Source: an uncultured Clostridia bacterium (lineage in GTDB: Bacteria; Bacillota; Clostridia; TANB77; CAG-508). From it: DNA of 11,347 nt. The notes beneath the pieces are model-generated. The model did no database searches, was not told the DNA's origin, and was given only the letters and a program-made list of their open reading frames with translations. The DNA is taken from assembly GCA_904419095.1 (NCBI GenBank), contig CAJFQT010000041.1, positions 1 through 11,347 on the forward strand. Direction: 5' to 3'. Made by a program: the position numbers and the translations under genes. Below are positions 1-6,748 of this stretch, one piece after another (the stretch's first letter is position 1; every line of letters starts with the position of its first letter).

Positions 1-270
1 TTAGCAAAAGCTGGAGTAAATCCAGATACAAGAGTTAAAGATTTGACAGATGAAGAAGAAAATGCAATAAGAAAAATAATTGATGAATCATACAAAGTAG
101 AAGGCGATTTAAGAAGAGAAGTTGCTTTGAACATAAAAAGACTTACAGAGATAGGATGCTATAGAGGATTAAGACATAGAAGAGGACTACCTGTAAGAGG
201 TCAAAGAACAAAGACAAATGCTAGAACAAGAAAAGGTCCTAGAAAATTAGTAAGTAAAAGCAAAAAATAA
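1..270 (+). CDS. rpsM: 30S ribosomal protein S13, C-terminal part (5' end outside window)
   Basis: S13 sits in the head of the 30S subunit and contacts the P-site tRNA and the intersubunit bridges to the 50S. The frame is open from the first base, so the gene starts upstream. 89 residues are visible and about 30 are missing compared with the usual ~120. What remains is typical: the helical middle with the [13 protein letters not shown] stretch, then the conserved [18 protein letters not shown] motif and a very basic Lys/Arg-rich tail that contacts 16S rRNA and tRNA. An internal ATG at 43 is not the start, because S13 sequence continues in frame upstream of it. rpsK follows after 33 bases, as in the alpha operon of most bacteria. 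Confidence 0.97.
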   Translation, partial: LAKAGVNPDTRVKDLTDEEENAIRKIIDESYKVEGDLRREVALNIKRLTEIGCYRGLRHRRGLPVRGQRTKTNARTRKGPRKLVSKSKK

Positions 271-303
271 TAATTTTCCAAAACAAGGAGGGAATAGTTA
301 AAA

Positions 304-702
304 ATGGCTAACAAGAATACAACTAGAAAACCAGTAGCTAGAAGAAATAGAAAAAACATTGAAAAAGGTCAAGCTCATATACATTCTAGTTTTAATAATA
401 CAATTGTTACAATTACAGATACACAAGGAAATGCAATTTCATGGGGAAGTGCAGGAGGATTAGGATTTAAAGGATCTAGAAAAAGCACACCATTTGTTGC
501 AGGTCAAGTTGCTGAAACAGCTGCAAAAGCTGCAATGGAACATGGTTTAAAAACAGTTGAAGTGTTTGTTAAAGGACCAGGTTCAGGAAGAGAAGCTGCT
601 ATTCGTGCACTTCAAACAGCAGGACTAGAAATTAGTGCTATCAAAGATGTAACACCAATACCACACAATGGATGTAGACCACCTAAAAGAAGAAGAGTGT
701 AA
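304..702 (+). CDS. rpsK: 30S ribosomal protein S11
   Basis: S11 lies on the 30S platform and helps shape the E-site/mRNA exit region. The 132 residues match the family length. A basic, variable N-terminal tail leads into the conserved core ([18 protein letters not shown] near residues 22-39), followed by [26 protein letters not shown] sequence (here [19 protein letters not shown]). The hallmark C-terminus is [18 protein letters not shown]. The start ATG at 304 is set by an AAGGAGGG site at 285-292. It is co-transcribed with rpsM. The next gene, rpsD, is separated by an unusually long 169-base gap. Confidence 0.98.
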   Translation: MANKNTTRKPVARRNRKNIEKGQAHIHSSFNNTIVTITDTQGNAISWGSAGGLGFKGSRKSTPFVAGQVAETAAKAAMEHGLKTVEVFVKGPGSGREAAIRALQTAGLEISAIKDVTPIPHNGCRPPKRRRV

Positions 703-715
703 TTTAATAAATAAG

Positions 716-741
716 TGGGCCTAAAAAGCAAGATATGCCCA
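716..741 (+). promoter_or_regulatory. Hairpin in the rpsK-rpsD gap, candidate S4 leader element
   Basis: TGGGC (716-720) can pair with GCCCA (737-741) around a 16-base loop, near the start of the 169-base gap ahead of rpsD. S4 is known to repress its own mRNA in several bacteria, and S4 leader motifs have been described for Clostridia, so a long structured gap here would suit that role. I could not match the whole gap to a known S4 leader fold, and five base pairs alone is weak evidence. Confidence 0.25.
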
Positions 742-857
742 AAAATCAAATTGAACAGGGGACAGACTAAAATAAGATTAATTGTATATTTGCAATGAAA
801 GTAATTGGATTTTTAGCGAAAAAACAAAAAGATAAGTGTGTCGCCTGATATATCGAG

Positions 858-864
858 AAAGGAG
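858..864 (+). promoter_or_regulatory. Ribosome binding site deciding the rpsD start
   Basis: AAAGGAG lies 7 bases before the ATG at 872. An in-frame GTG at 836 would give a 12-residue longer protein but has no comparable site upstream. The added residues are unlike S4, whose family N-terminus begins MARY as it does at 872. Confidence 0.85.
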
Positions 865-871
865 AAATAAA

Positions 872-1498
872 ATGGCTAGATATAAAGACGAGCAATGTCG
901 TATTTGCCGTAGAGAAGGTCAAAAATTGTTCTTAAAAGGTTCAAGATGTTATTCTGACAAATGTAGTATTGCAAGAAGAAATTATGCGCCAGGACAACAT
1001 GGACAAAAAAGAGCAAAATTATCAGAATATGGTACACAATTAAGAGAAAAACAAAAAACAAAATCATATTATGGAGTTGGAGAAAAACAATTTAGAAAAT
1101 ATTTTGAAATGGCTTCTAATATTAAAGGTGTAACAGGTGAAAACTTATTACAAATATTAGAAAGTAGATTAGATAATGTTGTTTATAGATTAGGATTTGG
1201 AGCATCAAGAGCACAAGCAAGACAATTTGTTAATCATGGACAATTTGAAGTAAATGGTAAAAAAGTAGATATACCATCATATTTAGTAAAACCAGGAGAT
1301 GTTATCACAGTTAAAGAAAATAAAAAAGATAACTCTACACTAAAATTAAATATAGAAGAAACAGCATCAAGACCAGTTCCAGCTTGGTTAGAAAAAGATT
1401 CTGAAAATGTAAGCGGTAAAGTATTAAGATTAGCTGCTAGAGAAGATATCGATTTACCAATCGAAGAACATTTAATAGTAGAGCTTTACTCAAAATAA
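872..1498 (+). CDS. rpsD: 30S ribosomal protein S4 (zinc-binding form)
   Basis: S4 is a primary 16S rRNA binder that nucleates assembly of the 30S body and often represses its own operon. The 208-residue product starts at the ATG preceded by AAAGGAG. Cysteines at residues 9, 12, 26 and 31 (CRIC ... CYSDKC) form the zinc knuckle of the C+ type S4, and the [10 protein letters not shown] segment follows at about 38-48. The RNA-binding S4 domain spans roughly residues 98-160 ([20 protein letters not shown], then the [17 protein letters not shown] turn). The C-terminus, with [19 protein letters not shown], is the family end. It stands between rpsK and rpoA, a normal place for it in Clostridia. The 112-base gap after it contains two hairpins. 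Confidence 0.98.
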   Translation: MARYKDEQCRICRREGQKLFLKGSRCYSDKCSIARRNYAPGQHGQKRAKLSEYGTQLREKQKTKSYYGVGEKQFRKYFEMASNIKGVTGENLLQILESRLDNVVYRLGFGASRAQARQFVNHGQFEVNGKKVDIPSYLVKPGDVITVKENKKDNSTLKLNIEETASRPVPAWLEKDSENVSGKVLRLAAREDIDLPIEEHLIVELYSK

Positions 1499-1519
1499 TA
1501 GTATTTAAAAGTAAGTGTA

Positions 1520-1538
1520 AAGGTTTTATCAAAACTTT
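1520..1538 (+). promoter_or_regulatory. Short hairpin after rpsD
   Basis: AAGGTTTT (1520-1527) pairs with AAAACTTT (1531-1538), 8 pairs including one G-U, around a 3-base loop. No T-run follows directly, so it is a poor intrinsic terminator. It may protect the rpsD mRNA end or mark a processing point between rpsD and rpoA. Function is not shown by the sequence. Confidence 0.3.
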
Positions 1539-1577
1539 AAAATTTTACTTAAAAAAGCCTATAGAGTTTTAAAAAGA

Positions 1578-1596
1578 TTGAGGGAAAATCTCTCAA
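1578..1596 (+). promoter_or_regulatory. Hairpin just upstream of the rpoA ribosome binding site
   Basis: TTGAGGG (1578-1584) pairs with TCTCTCAA-derived CTCTCAA (1590-1596), 7 pairs including one G-U, with loop AAAAT. It ends 3 bases before the AGGAGGT site (1600-1606) of rpoA. It could modulate rpoA translation, though the pairing alone does not prove this. Confidence 0.3.
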
Positions 1597-1610
1597 ATTA
1601 GGAGGTAAAA

Positions 1611-2558
1611 ATGATAGAATTTGAAAAGCCAAATATTGAATGTTTAGAGGTTGACGAAGAAAATAATTACGCAAAATTTGTTTGTGAACCATTAGAAAGA
1701 GGTTATGGTGTCACAATAGGAAATTCATTGAGGAGAATATTACTTTCATCACTTCCAGGATGTGCAATTACAAGTGTTAAAATTGATGGAGTATTACATG
1801 AATTTTCTACAATTCCAAATGTTGTAGAAGATGTTCCAGAAATTATTGTTAATTTAAAAAATGTAAGATTAAAATCAGAAGACAATGAAGAAAAAATGTT
1901 AAGAATTGATTTTAAAGGAGAAGGAGAAGTTACAGCAGCTGATATTATCACAGATGGTACAGTTGAGGTCTTAAATCCTGATTTACATATAGCAACAGTT
2001 TCTGAAGGTGGAACTTTAAGAATGGAAATGACAGCTGATAAAGGAAGAGGATATAATTCAGCTGAGAAAAATAAAAAACCAGACCAAGATATTTCAGTAT
2101 TACCTATAGATTCAATATATACACCTGTTAAGAAAGTAAATTATCAAGTTGAAAATACAAGAGTTGGACAAATGGTAGACTATGATAAACTTATAATTGA
2201 AGTTTGGACAGATGGAAGCTTAAAAGCTCATGAAGCTTTAAGTTTAGCTGCAAAAGTAATGACAGGTCATTTAGAATTATTTATAGACTTATCAGAAGCA
2301 GCAAAAAATACACAAGTAATGATAGAAAAAGAAGAATCAAAGAAAGAGAAAGTTCTTGAAATGTCAATTGAAGAGCTAGAATTATCTGTAAGATCATTCA
2401 ATTGTTTAAAGAGAGCTGGAATTGCTACTGTTGAAGATTTAACAAATAAATCAGAAACAGATATGATGAAGGTAAGAAATTTAGGTAAAAAATCTTTTGA
2501 TGAAGTAACAGCTAAATTACATTCATTAGGCTTAGACTTTGCACAAGAAGATGAATAA
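1611..2558 (+). CDS. rpoA: DNA-directed RNA polymerase alpha subunit
   Basis: Alpha dimerises to start RNA polymerase assembly, and its C-terminal domain touches promoter UP elements and activators. 315 residues is the normal length. The N-terminal domain has the conserved dimer and beta-binding segment [32 protein letters not shown] sequence at about 24-51, followed by [17 protein letters not shown] flexible acidic/lysine linker lies near residues 230-250. The C-terminal HhH domain holds [11 protein letters not shown], whose Arg261, Asn264 and Lys267 line up with the DNA-contacting Arg265, Asn268 and Lys271 of E. coli, then [13 protein letters not shown]. The ATG is preceded by AGGAGGT at 1600-1606. 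It lies in the usual rpsD-rpoA-rplQ order. Confidence 0.99.
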   Translation: MIEFEKPNIECLEVDEENNYAKFVCEPLERGYGVTIGNSLRRILLSSLPGCAITSVKIDGVLHEFSTIPNVVEDVPEIIVNLKNVRLKSEDNEEKMLRIDFKGEGEVTAADIITDGTVEVLNPDLHIATVSEGGTLRMEMTADKGRGYNSAEKNKKPDQDISVLPIDSIYTPVKKVNYQVENTRVGQMVDYDKLIIEVWTDGSLKAHEALSLAAKVMTGHLELFIDLSEAAKNTQVMIEKEESKKEKVLEMSIEELELSVRSFNCLKRAGIATVEDLTNKSETDMMKVRNLGKKSFDEVTAKLHSLGLDFAQEDE

Positions 2559-2598
2559 GTAAAATAATATATAAGATAGAGAATGATTAACTAAAAAA

Positions 2599-2606
2599 GG
2601 AAGGTG
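2599..2606 (+). promoter_or_regulatory. Ribosome binding site for the TTG-started rplQ
   Basis: GGAAGGTG ends 7 bases before the TTG at 2614. No ATG precedes the conserved ATNRKLGRTTD N-terminus of L17 in this frame, so TTG is the start. The site is purine-rich but not a perfect AGGAGG, and together with a TTG codon it suggests a weaker start than in neighbouring genes. Confidence 0.75.
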
Positions 2607-2613
2607 AAAAAAA

Positions 2614-3141
2614 TTGGCTACAAATAGAAAGCTAGGAAGAACTACTGATATCAGAAAAGCAATGCTTAAATCTTTAACAACAGATTTATTAGTATATGGT
2701 AAAGTTGAAACAACATTAGCTAGAGCAAAAGAAGTTAAATCAATAGTTGACAGTTTAATAGCATTAGCTATAAAAGAAAAAGATAATTTTGAAGAAGTAG
2801 AAGTAAAAGTAACAACTGCAAAATTAGATTCAAAAGGACATAAAGAAACAGAATTAGTAAAAAGCAAAAATGGTAAAGAATATTTAAAAGTTGTTAAAGA
2901 AACAAGAATGGAAAAAAGGCAAAAAGATATGCCAACAAGATTAAATGCAAGAAGAAAAATGATTAGAAAATTAAACAAAGTGAAAGATGCAGATGGTAAA
3001 AATATCGATGTACCTTCAATGCTATTCAATGAGATAGCACCAAAATATGCTGGTAAAAATGTAGGTGGATTTACAAGAATAATAAAAGCAGGTCCAAGAA
3101 GAGGAGACGGAGCTGAAGTTGCAATTTTACAATTAGTTTAA
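2614..3141 (+). CDS. rplQ: 50S ribosomal protein L17, with internal insertion
   Basis: L17 sits near the peptide exit tunnel of the 50S subunit. The start is TTG. The N-terminal signature RKLGRTTDIRKAMLKSLTTDLLVYGKVETT-like sequence (residues 5-34) and the C-terminal FNEIAPKYAGKNVGGFTRI, AGPRRGDGAEVA and ILQLV segments are clear. The product has 175 residues, against roughly 115-130 in most bacteria. The extra length is a charged insert of about 50 residues (roughly 56-107) between the end of the first helical half and the conserved LNARRKMIRKL helix. From memory, similar enlarged L17 proteins occur in some Clostridia, so this is probably a lineage trait, not a defect. It is the last gene of the alpha operon and is followed by a strong stem-loop. 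Confidence 0.97.
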   Translation: MATNRKLGRTTDIRKAMLKSLTTDLLVYGKVETTLARAKEVKSIVDSLIALAIKEKDNFEEVEVKVTTAKLDSKGHKETELVKSKNGKEYLKVVKETRMEKRQKDMPTRLNARRKMIRKLNKVKDADGKNIDVPSMLFNEIAPKYAGKNVGGFTRIIKAGPRRGDGAEVAILQLV

Positions 3142-3157
3142 TATTTAATTTTTAGAA

Positions 3158-3203
3158 AGACACATTTATTGTTCAAAAGATAAAATGAACTTCAAATGTG
3201 TCT
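3158..3203 (+). promoter_or_regulatory. Stem-loop downstream of rplQ (L17 downstream-element-like or terminator)
   Basis: AGACACATTT (3158-3167) pairs perfectly with AAATGTGTCT (3194-3203). Inside, after a symmetric 3x3 internal loop, GTTCA (3171-3175) pairs with TGAAC (3186-3190) around a 10-base loop. It begins 17 bases after the rplQ stop. A run of six T lies at 3215-3220, 11 bases past the stem, which is too far for an ideal intrinsic terminator. A conserved RNA called the L17 downstream element is known in Firmicutes at this place. The location and two-part stem fit, but I cannot confirm the sequence match. It probably closes the ribosomal operon or protects its 3' end. Confidence 0.6.
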
Positions 3204-3267
3204 CTAATTATGTATTTTTTAGATACAATAGGGGATAAAAACTTATTAAATAGAAAGGATATATTTT

Positions 3268-4314
3268 ATGATTAAGGCAAACAACAGCTATTTGATATTT
3301 GATATACCTTGTGATGAATATGGTAAACCTTTAGGAAAAGTAACTAATGGTGAAATTTATAGAAAATATTTACAAAAATTATTTCAGATATACCTAAAGT
3401 ATGATGAATTGGCTTTGATAGAAGAAGAAAAAAGAATAAAGATGAATCAACTAAGGGCAAAAGGCATAAGAAACGAAGAAAAAATAAATAAAATAATAGA
3501 AGCTTATAAAAGAAGTGAAGAAATGAAAACTAAGCGACAAAAATTAAGGGAAAAGGATAATAAATTTTTGTCACAAGTTTGTATTAATAAATCAATTAAA
3601 GAAGCTATTAGATTACTAGAAGGACTTATAAATAATCATCAATTTTTACATGAAAATAATAACTTTAAAGAGGTTTTTGATTTTTATCAAATAGCTTTTA
3701 ATTCAATTAATTCAAAAGAGAAGAGAAAGCAATATGATGAAAAGCTTGAAGAAGAAAGAAATATCGAGTTTATGAAATTTGCAGAGAAAAATAAGGCAAA
3801 TTTACGACAAAAAGAAGTTGTTGACGAAAATATATTATATTTGGGGATTCATAGAGATTTATCTCTACCTAAAAATTCATATGATTTGTTATATAAAAAT
3901 GATGATTGTATATTGTTAATAAATGACAGATTTTTTGTAACTGAAGCTATTCAAAAAGAAAGATTGTCTGATATAAAATCAAGTGCAGTTTTAAAAAGAA
4001 AAGAATTAATTGAATATGCTCTATTATTGAAACAAGACAAAGCATGGCGAAATTATACATTTATTTCTGGGAAACAATCTGAAACTATATTTAAAAGTGA
4101 TAGAAAAGAAACAAAAAAAGATGAGTATTTTAGAATATTGGTAACAGCATTGAAAAATAAAATATTAAAAGAAAGACCTATGATTGGTTCTTTTAGATCT
4201 AAAGGAGAAGGACAATTCGAAGAATTAGATGATATGAATTTATTTGAAAAAGTTGCAGAATATAATAATCAAAAAAATAATATTAAAGGAGAATTAGATA
4301 AATGGGCAAGGTAA
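3268..4314 (+). CDS. Uncharacterised coiled-coil protein with faint J-domain-like features
   Basis: I do not recognise this 348-residue protein. It is soluble-looking, with no signal peptide or membrane helix, and very rich in Lys and Glu. Residues about 45-100 are strongly charged and helical, likely a coiled coil. Two separated parts recall a DnaJ J-domain: residues 7-45 (SYLIFDIPCD, then VTNGEIYRKYLQKLFQIYLKY, like helices I-II) and residues 137-157 (FDFYQIAFNSINSKEKRKQYD, like helices III-IV with the usual 'KR..YD' ending). The essential HPD tripeptide is absent: the place after helix II reads KYDE. The remaining ~190 residues match nothing I know. AAAGGA at 3254-3259 supports the ATG. 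A possible weak promoter (-10 TACAAT at 3224-3229) lies upstream. It overlaps the next gene by 13 bases, so the two are probably translated together. Confidence 0.8.
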   Translation: MIKANNSYLIFDIPCDEYGKPLGKVTNGEIYRKYLQKLFQIYLKYDELALIEEEKRIKMNQLRAKGIRNEEKINKIIEAYKRSEEMKTKRQKLREKDNKFLSQVCINKSIKEAIRLLEGLINNHQFLHENNNFKEVFDFYQIAFNSINSKEKRKQYDEKLEEERNIEFMKFAEKNKANLRQKEVVDENILYLGIHRDLSLPKNSYDLLYKNDDCILLINDRFFVTEAIQKERLSDIKSSAVLKRKELIEYALLLKQDKAWRNYTFISGKQSETIFKSDRKETKKDEYFRILVTALKNKILKERPMIGSFRSKGEGQFEELDDMNLFEKVAEYNNQKNNIKGELDKWAR

Positions 4315-4907
4315 GTTGGAAATCAGGAACATTTATATACCCAATACCAGCTGTAATGGTAAGCTGTGGAGATATGGAAAAGTCTAATATTATTACTGTT
4401 GCTTGGACAGGTATTTTAAATACAAATCCTGCTACAGTATATATTTCTGTTAGACCAACTAGATATTCATATAATATAATAAAAGAGACAAAAGAATTTG
4501 CAATTAATTTAACAACTACCAAACTTGCAAGGGCAACAGATTGGTGTGGTGTTAAGACAGGTGCAAAGTTTGACAAGTTTAAGGAAATGAATTTGCACAA
4601 AGAAAAAGCAAATTTCATAAATTGCCCATTAATAAAAGAAAGTCCAGTTTCAATTGAATGTAAGGTTAAAGAAATAAAGAATTTAGGAAGTCATCATATG
4701 TTTATTGCAGATGTATTATCTATAGATGCTGATGATAAATATATAGATGAAAATGGAGCATTTGATATATCAAAATGTGACCTTATTGCATATGCAAACG
4801 GAGGATATTATTCACTAGGAAAAAAAGTTGGGAAATTTGGCTATTCTGTACAAAAAAAGAAGAGAAGAAATTCCTCAAAATCCCTTGACAGAAAGCGAAA
4901 AAAATGA
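4302..4907 (+). CDS. Flavin reductase family protein (FMN-binding split barrel)
   Basis: This resembles the flavin-reductase/NtaB-like split-barrel proteins (COG1853 type), cytosolic FMN-binding proteins whose substrates are often unknown. Family features in order are: PIPAVMVSCGD (15-24), NIITVAWTGILNTNPATVYISVRPTRYSYNII-like core (29-60, the flavin-binding strand region), FAINLTT (67-73), the SHHMFIADVLSID strand (130-142) and the ending YYSLGKKVGKFGYSV (169-183). The last ~16 residues (QKKKRRNSSKSLDRKRKK region) are a very basic tail that the family does not need. The 201-residue length is otherwise normal. AAAGGAG at 4285-4291, inside the previous gene, supports the start. The overlap of 13 bases suggests translational coupling. 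The promoter of the downstream ribosomal cluster is embedded in its last codons. Confidence 0.85.
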   Translation: MGKVSWKSGTFIYPIPAVMVSCGDMEKSNIITVAWTGILNTNPATVYISVRPTRYSYNIIKETKEFAINLTTTKLARATDWCGVKTGAKFDKFKEMNLHKEKANFINCPLIKESPVSIECKVKEIKNLGSHHMFIADVLSIDADDKYIDENGAFDISKCDLIAYANGGYYSLGKKVGKFGYSVQKKKRRNSSKSLDRKRKK

Positions 4908-4913
4908 TAGAAT
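4885..4913 (+). promoter_or_regulatory. Sigma-A type promoter for the rpmG-secE-nusG-rplKAJL cluster
   Basis: A perfect TTGACA (4885-4890) is followed after exactly 17 bases by TAGAAT (4908-4913), one mismatch from the TATAAT consensus. This is the strongest promoter-like match I saw in the window. It overlaps the stop codon of the flavin reductase gene (4905-4907). Transcription would start near 4920, giving an untranslated leader of about 75-80 bases before rpmG. Confidence 0.8.
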
Positions 4914-4996
4914 ATTCAAGCATATGGTTATTACGGACCAATGCTCACATCGTTAATAAAAAGTAAAGTAATGTATAATACGGAGGTGTTATTTAT

Positions 4997-5161
4997 ATGG
5001 CAGCAAAAGGACCAAGAGAAAATATCACATTAGAATGTACTGAATGTAAAAACAGAACATATACAACAACAAAAAATAAAAGAAATAATACAGACAGATT
5101 AGAATTAAAAAAATATTGTAAATTCTGCAAAAAACATACAGCACACAAAGAAACAAAATAA
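4997..5161 (+). CDS. rpmG: 50S ribosomal protein L33 (zinc-ribbon form)
   Basis: L33 is a small 50S protein near the E site. This 54-residue product reads [20 protein letters not shown] at its start and [14 protein letters not shown] at its end. Cys14, Cys17, Cys41 and Cys44 form two CxxC pairs, so this is the zinc-binding form, not the zinc-independent paralogue made in zinc starvation. GGAGGTG at 4982-4988 lies 8 bases before the ATG. It is first in the rpmG-secE-nusG order, usual in Firmicutes, and 27 bases separate it from secE. A tRNA gene that often lies here in other bacteria is not present. Confidence 0.96.
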   Translation: MAAKGPRENITLECTECKNRTYTTTKNKRNNTDRLELKKYCKFCKKHTAHKETK

Positions 5162-5188
5162 TTTAAGCTATTTTAAGGAGGATATAAA

Positions 5189-5623
5189 ATGGCTAATAAA
5201 GATGCAAAAGTTAATAATAAAAAAGTTAAAGAAAATTCTAAGAATAAAAAAAGTTTTTTTAAAGGGTTTAAAGCTGAATTAAAAAAAGTAATTTGGCCAA
5301 CACCAAAACAATTAGTTAACAATACAGTAGCTGTAATTACAATAGTATTAATAACAGCAATAATTGTATTTGTATTAGATTTAGCATTTGAATCAATGAA
5401 TAAATATGGAGTAGACAAGCTAAAAGAAGTAATCAGTAATACAAATTCAGTAACAGAAAATGCAACACAAGATAATACAACTTCTGATGATGGAACAGCT
5501 TCAGAAAATGAAACTTCAAATACAACTGAAAATCAAACAACTGAAGACAATACAGCATCTAATGAAGAAGGAACTGAAACTAATGCAGAAAATACTCAAA
5601 CACAAGAAAATGTTGCAGAGTAA
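5189..5623 (+). CDS. secE: Preprotein translocase subunit SecE with long acidic C-terminal tail
   Basis: SecE clamps and stabilises SecY in the SecYEG protein-export channel of the cytoplasmic membrane. A Lys-rich cytosolic stretch (1-22) leads to the amphipathic helix and conserved motif FKAELKKVIWPTPKQLVNNT (27-46), then one membrane helix at about 47-68. This is the single-helix Firmicutes form, which usually ends around 60-75 residues. Here 144 residues are made: after about residue 83 comes a ~60-residue low-complexity tail of Asn, Thr, Ser, Glu, Asp and Gln with many NxT/S triplets and no Lys, Arg, Cys or aromatic residues. By SecE topology this tail would lie outside the membrane. AAGGAGG at 5175-5181 supports the ATG. 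Confidence 0.95.
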   Translation: MANKDAKVNNKKVKENSKNKKSFFKGFKAELKKVIWPTPKQLVNNTVAVITIVLITAIIVFVLDLAFESMNKYGVDKLKEVISNTNSVTENATQDNTTSDDGTASENETSNTTENQTTEDNTASNEEGTETNAENTQTQENVAE

Positions 5624-5646
5624 TTGAAGTCTGAAATGTTATATAA

Positions 5647-5653
5647 AAGGAGG
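5647..5653 (+). promoter_or_regulatory. Ribosome binding site deciding the GTG start of nusG
   Basis: A perfect AAGGAGG lies 8 bases before the GTG at 5662. The in-frame ATG at 5683 would remove only seven residues but has no good site, so GTG is preferred. Confidence 0.75.
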
Positions 5654-5661
5654 CTAAAGAA

Positions 5662-6198
5662 GTGTCTCAAAAGGATTACGATATGAACCCAAGATGGTAT
5701 GTTGTACATACATATTCAGGTTATGAAAACAAAGTAAAAAAAGACTTGGAAAATACAATTAAAAATAGAGAATTAGAAGATTTCTTTTTTGATATCATTG
5801 TTCCAATGGAAGAACAGATTGAAATAAAAGATGGAAAAAGAAAAACAAACTTGAAAAAAGTATTTCCAGGTTATGTATTAATAAAAATGATAGTAACAGA
5901 AGAAACATGGTATATAGTAAGAAATACTAGAGGAGTTACCGGTTTCGTAGGTTCAGGAACAGATCCGATACCATTGACAGAAGAAGAAATCAGAAATATG
6001 GGATTTGACGAAGCTGTAATTAATGTGGATTACGAAGTCAATGAACAAGTACAAATTATGAATGGAGCATTTGAAGGATTTGTAGGAACAGTACAAGAAA
6101 TTAATAAGGAAAAACATAAGGTAAAAGTTTTAGTATCTATGTTTGGAAGAGAAACGCCAGTTGAATTGGATTTTTCACAAGTCCAAAAAATTAAATAA
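5662..6198 (+). CDS. nusG: Transcription termination/antitermination protein NusG
   Basis: NusG rides on RNA polymerase and influences pausing, Rho-dependent termination and coupling to ribosomes. The 178-residue product has the NGN domain (about 9-115), with [20 protein letters not shown] at 11-30 and the FPGYVLIKM motif at 68-76 followed by TRGVTGFVG (89-97). A KOW domain fills about 125-178: [19 protein letters not shown], then [24 protein letters not shown]. Length and domain order are standard. Start codon is GTG. It follows secE by 38 bases and precedes rplK by 48 bases, the conserved order across bacteria. Confidence 0.98.
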   Translation: MSQKDYDMNPRWYVVHTYSGYENKVKKDLENTIKNRELEDFFFDIIVPMEEQIEIKDGKRKTNLKKVFPGYVLIKMIVTEETWYIVRNTRGVTGFVGSGTDPIPLTEEEIRNMGFDEAVINVDYEVNEQVQIMNGAFEGFVGTVQEINKEKHKVKVLVSMFGRETPVELDFSQVQKIK

Positions 6199-6246
6199 TA
6201 ATAAGAATAAAAATTTCTACATTTAATAAGGAGGTGCCAATTAAAA

Positions 6247-6675
6247 ATGGCAGAAAAAGAAATTAGTAATATAATAAAATTACAAATAGAAGCAGGAAAG
6301 GCAACACCAGCTCCACCAGTAGGACCAGCATTAGGATCAAGTGGTGTTAACATTATGCAATTTGTAAAAGAATTTAATGATAGAACAGCAAATCAACCAG
6401 GAATGATAATTCCAGTTGTAATTACAGTATATAAGGATAAATCTTTTGAATTTATAACAAAAGTACCACCGGTTGCTGTTTTAATTAAAAAAGCTATAAA
6501 AATAGAAAAAGGTTCAGGAAAACCAAATAAAGACAAAGTAGCAAAAATAACAAAGGAACAAGTAAAAGCAATAGCTGAACAAAAAATGCCAGACTTAAAT
6601 GCTGCATCATTAGAAACAGCAATGAGTATGGTTGAAGGTACTGCAAGATCTATGGGTGTTGTAGTTACTGAATAA
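6247..6675 (+). CDS. rplK: 50S ribosomal protein L11
   Basis: L11 forms the base of the GTPase-associated stalk with 23S rRNA helices 43-44 and takes part in factor binding and stringent-response signalling. The 142 residues match the family. The N-terminal domain has the proline-rich [21 protein letters not shown] (residues 19-39), the hinge and thiopeptide-site region. The C-terminal rRNA-binding domain includes [12 protein letters not shown] and [14 protein letters not shown], and ends with [22 protein letters not shown] at 6228-6236 is a near-perfect anti-16S match. It precedes rplA with an 87-base gap that contains an L1-type operator. Confidence 0.99.
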   Translation: MAEKEISNIIKLQIEAGKATPAPPVGPALGSSGVNIMQFVKEFNDRTANQPGMIIPVVITVYKDKSFEFITKVPPVAVLIKKAIKIEKGSGKPNKDKVAKITKEQVKAIAEQKMPDLNAASLETAMSMVEGTARSMGVVVTE

Positions 6676-6720
6676 TTTTAATAAACTTAGTTATTTATAA
6701 TAATAAATAAATATAAAAAA

Positions 6721-6748
6721 TTGGGAGAGTAATGCTCGTTAATACCAA
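6721..6748 (+). promoter_or_regulatory. Candidate L1-binding operator in the rplA leader
   Basis: TTGG (6721-6724) pairs with CCAA (6745-6748), and GAG (6725-6727) stacks on it by pairing with CTC (6735-6737). This leaves the one-sided bulge GTTAATA (6738-6744). That arrangement of two short stems around an asymmetric loop containing GTTAA is the known L1 recognition motif, shared by the 23S rRNA L1 stalk and by mRNAs that L1 represses. It ends just 1 base before the core GGAGGT of rplA, so bound L1 could block ribosome entry. The fold is by eye. Confidence 0.7.

Noticed and set aside
795..848. 17-residue reading frame ([17 protein letters not shown]) before rpsD
   Set aside because: No ribosome binding site and no recognised similarity; such short frames are expected by chance.
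836..871. Upstream GTG start extending S4 by 12 residues
   Set aside because: No ribosome binding site precedes it, the added residues are unlike S4, and AAAGGAG sits just before the ATG at 872.
2532..3029. 165-codon - strand frame opposite rplQ
   Set aside because: It is antisense to the conserved L17 gene; its hydrophobic composition is the mirror of Lys/Glu-rich codons.
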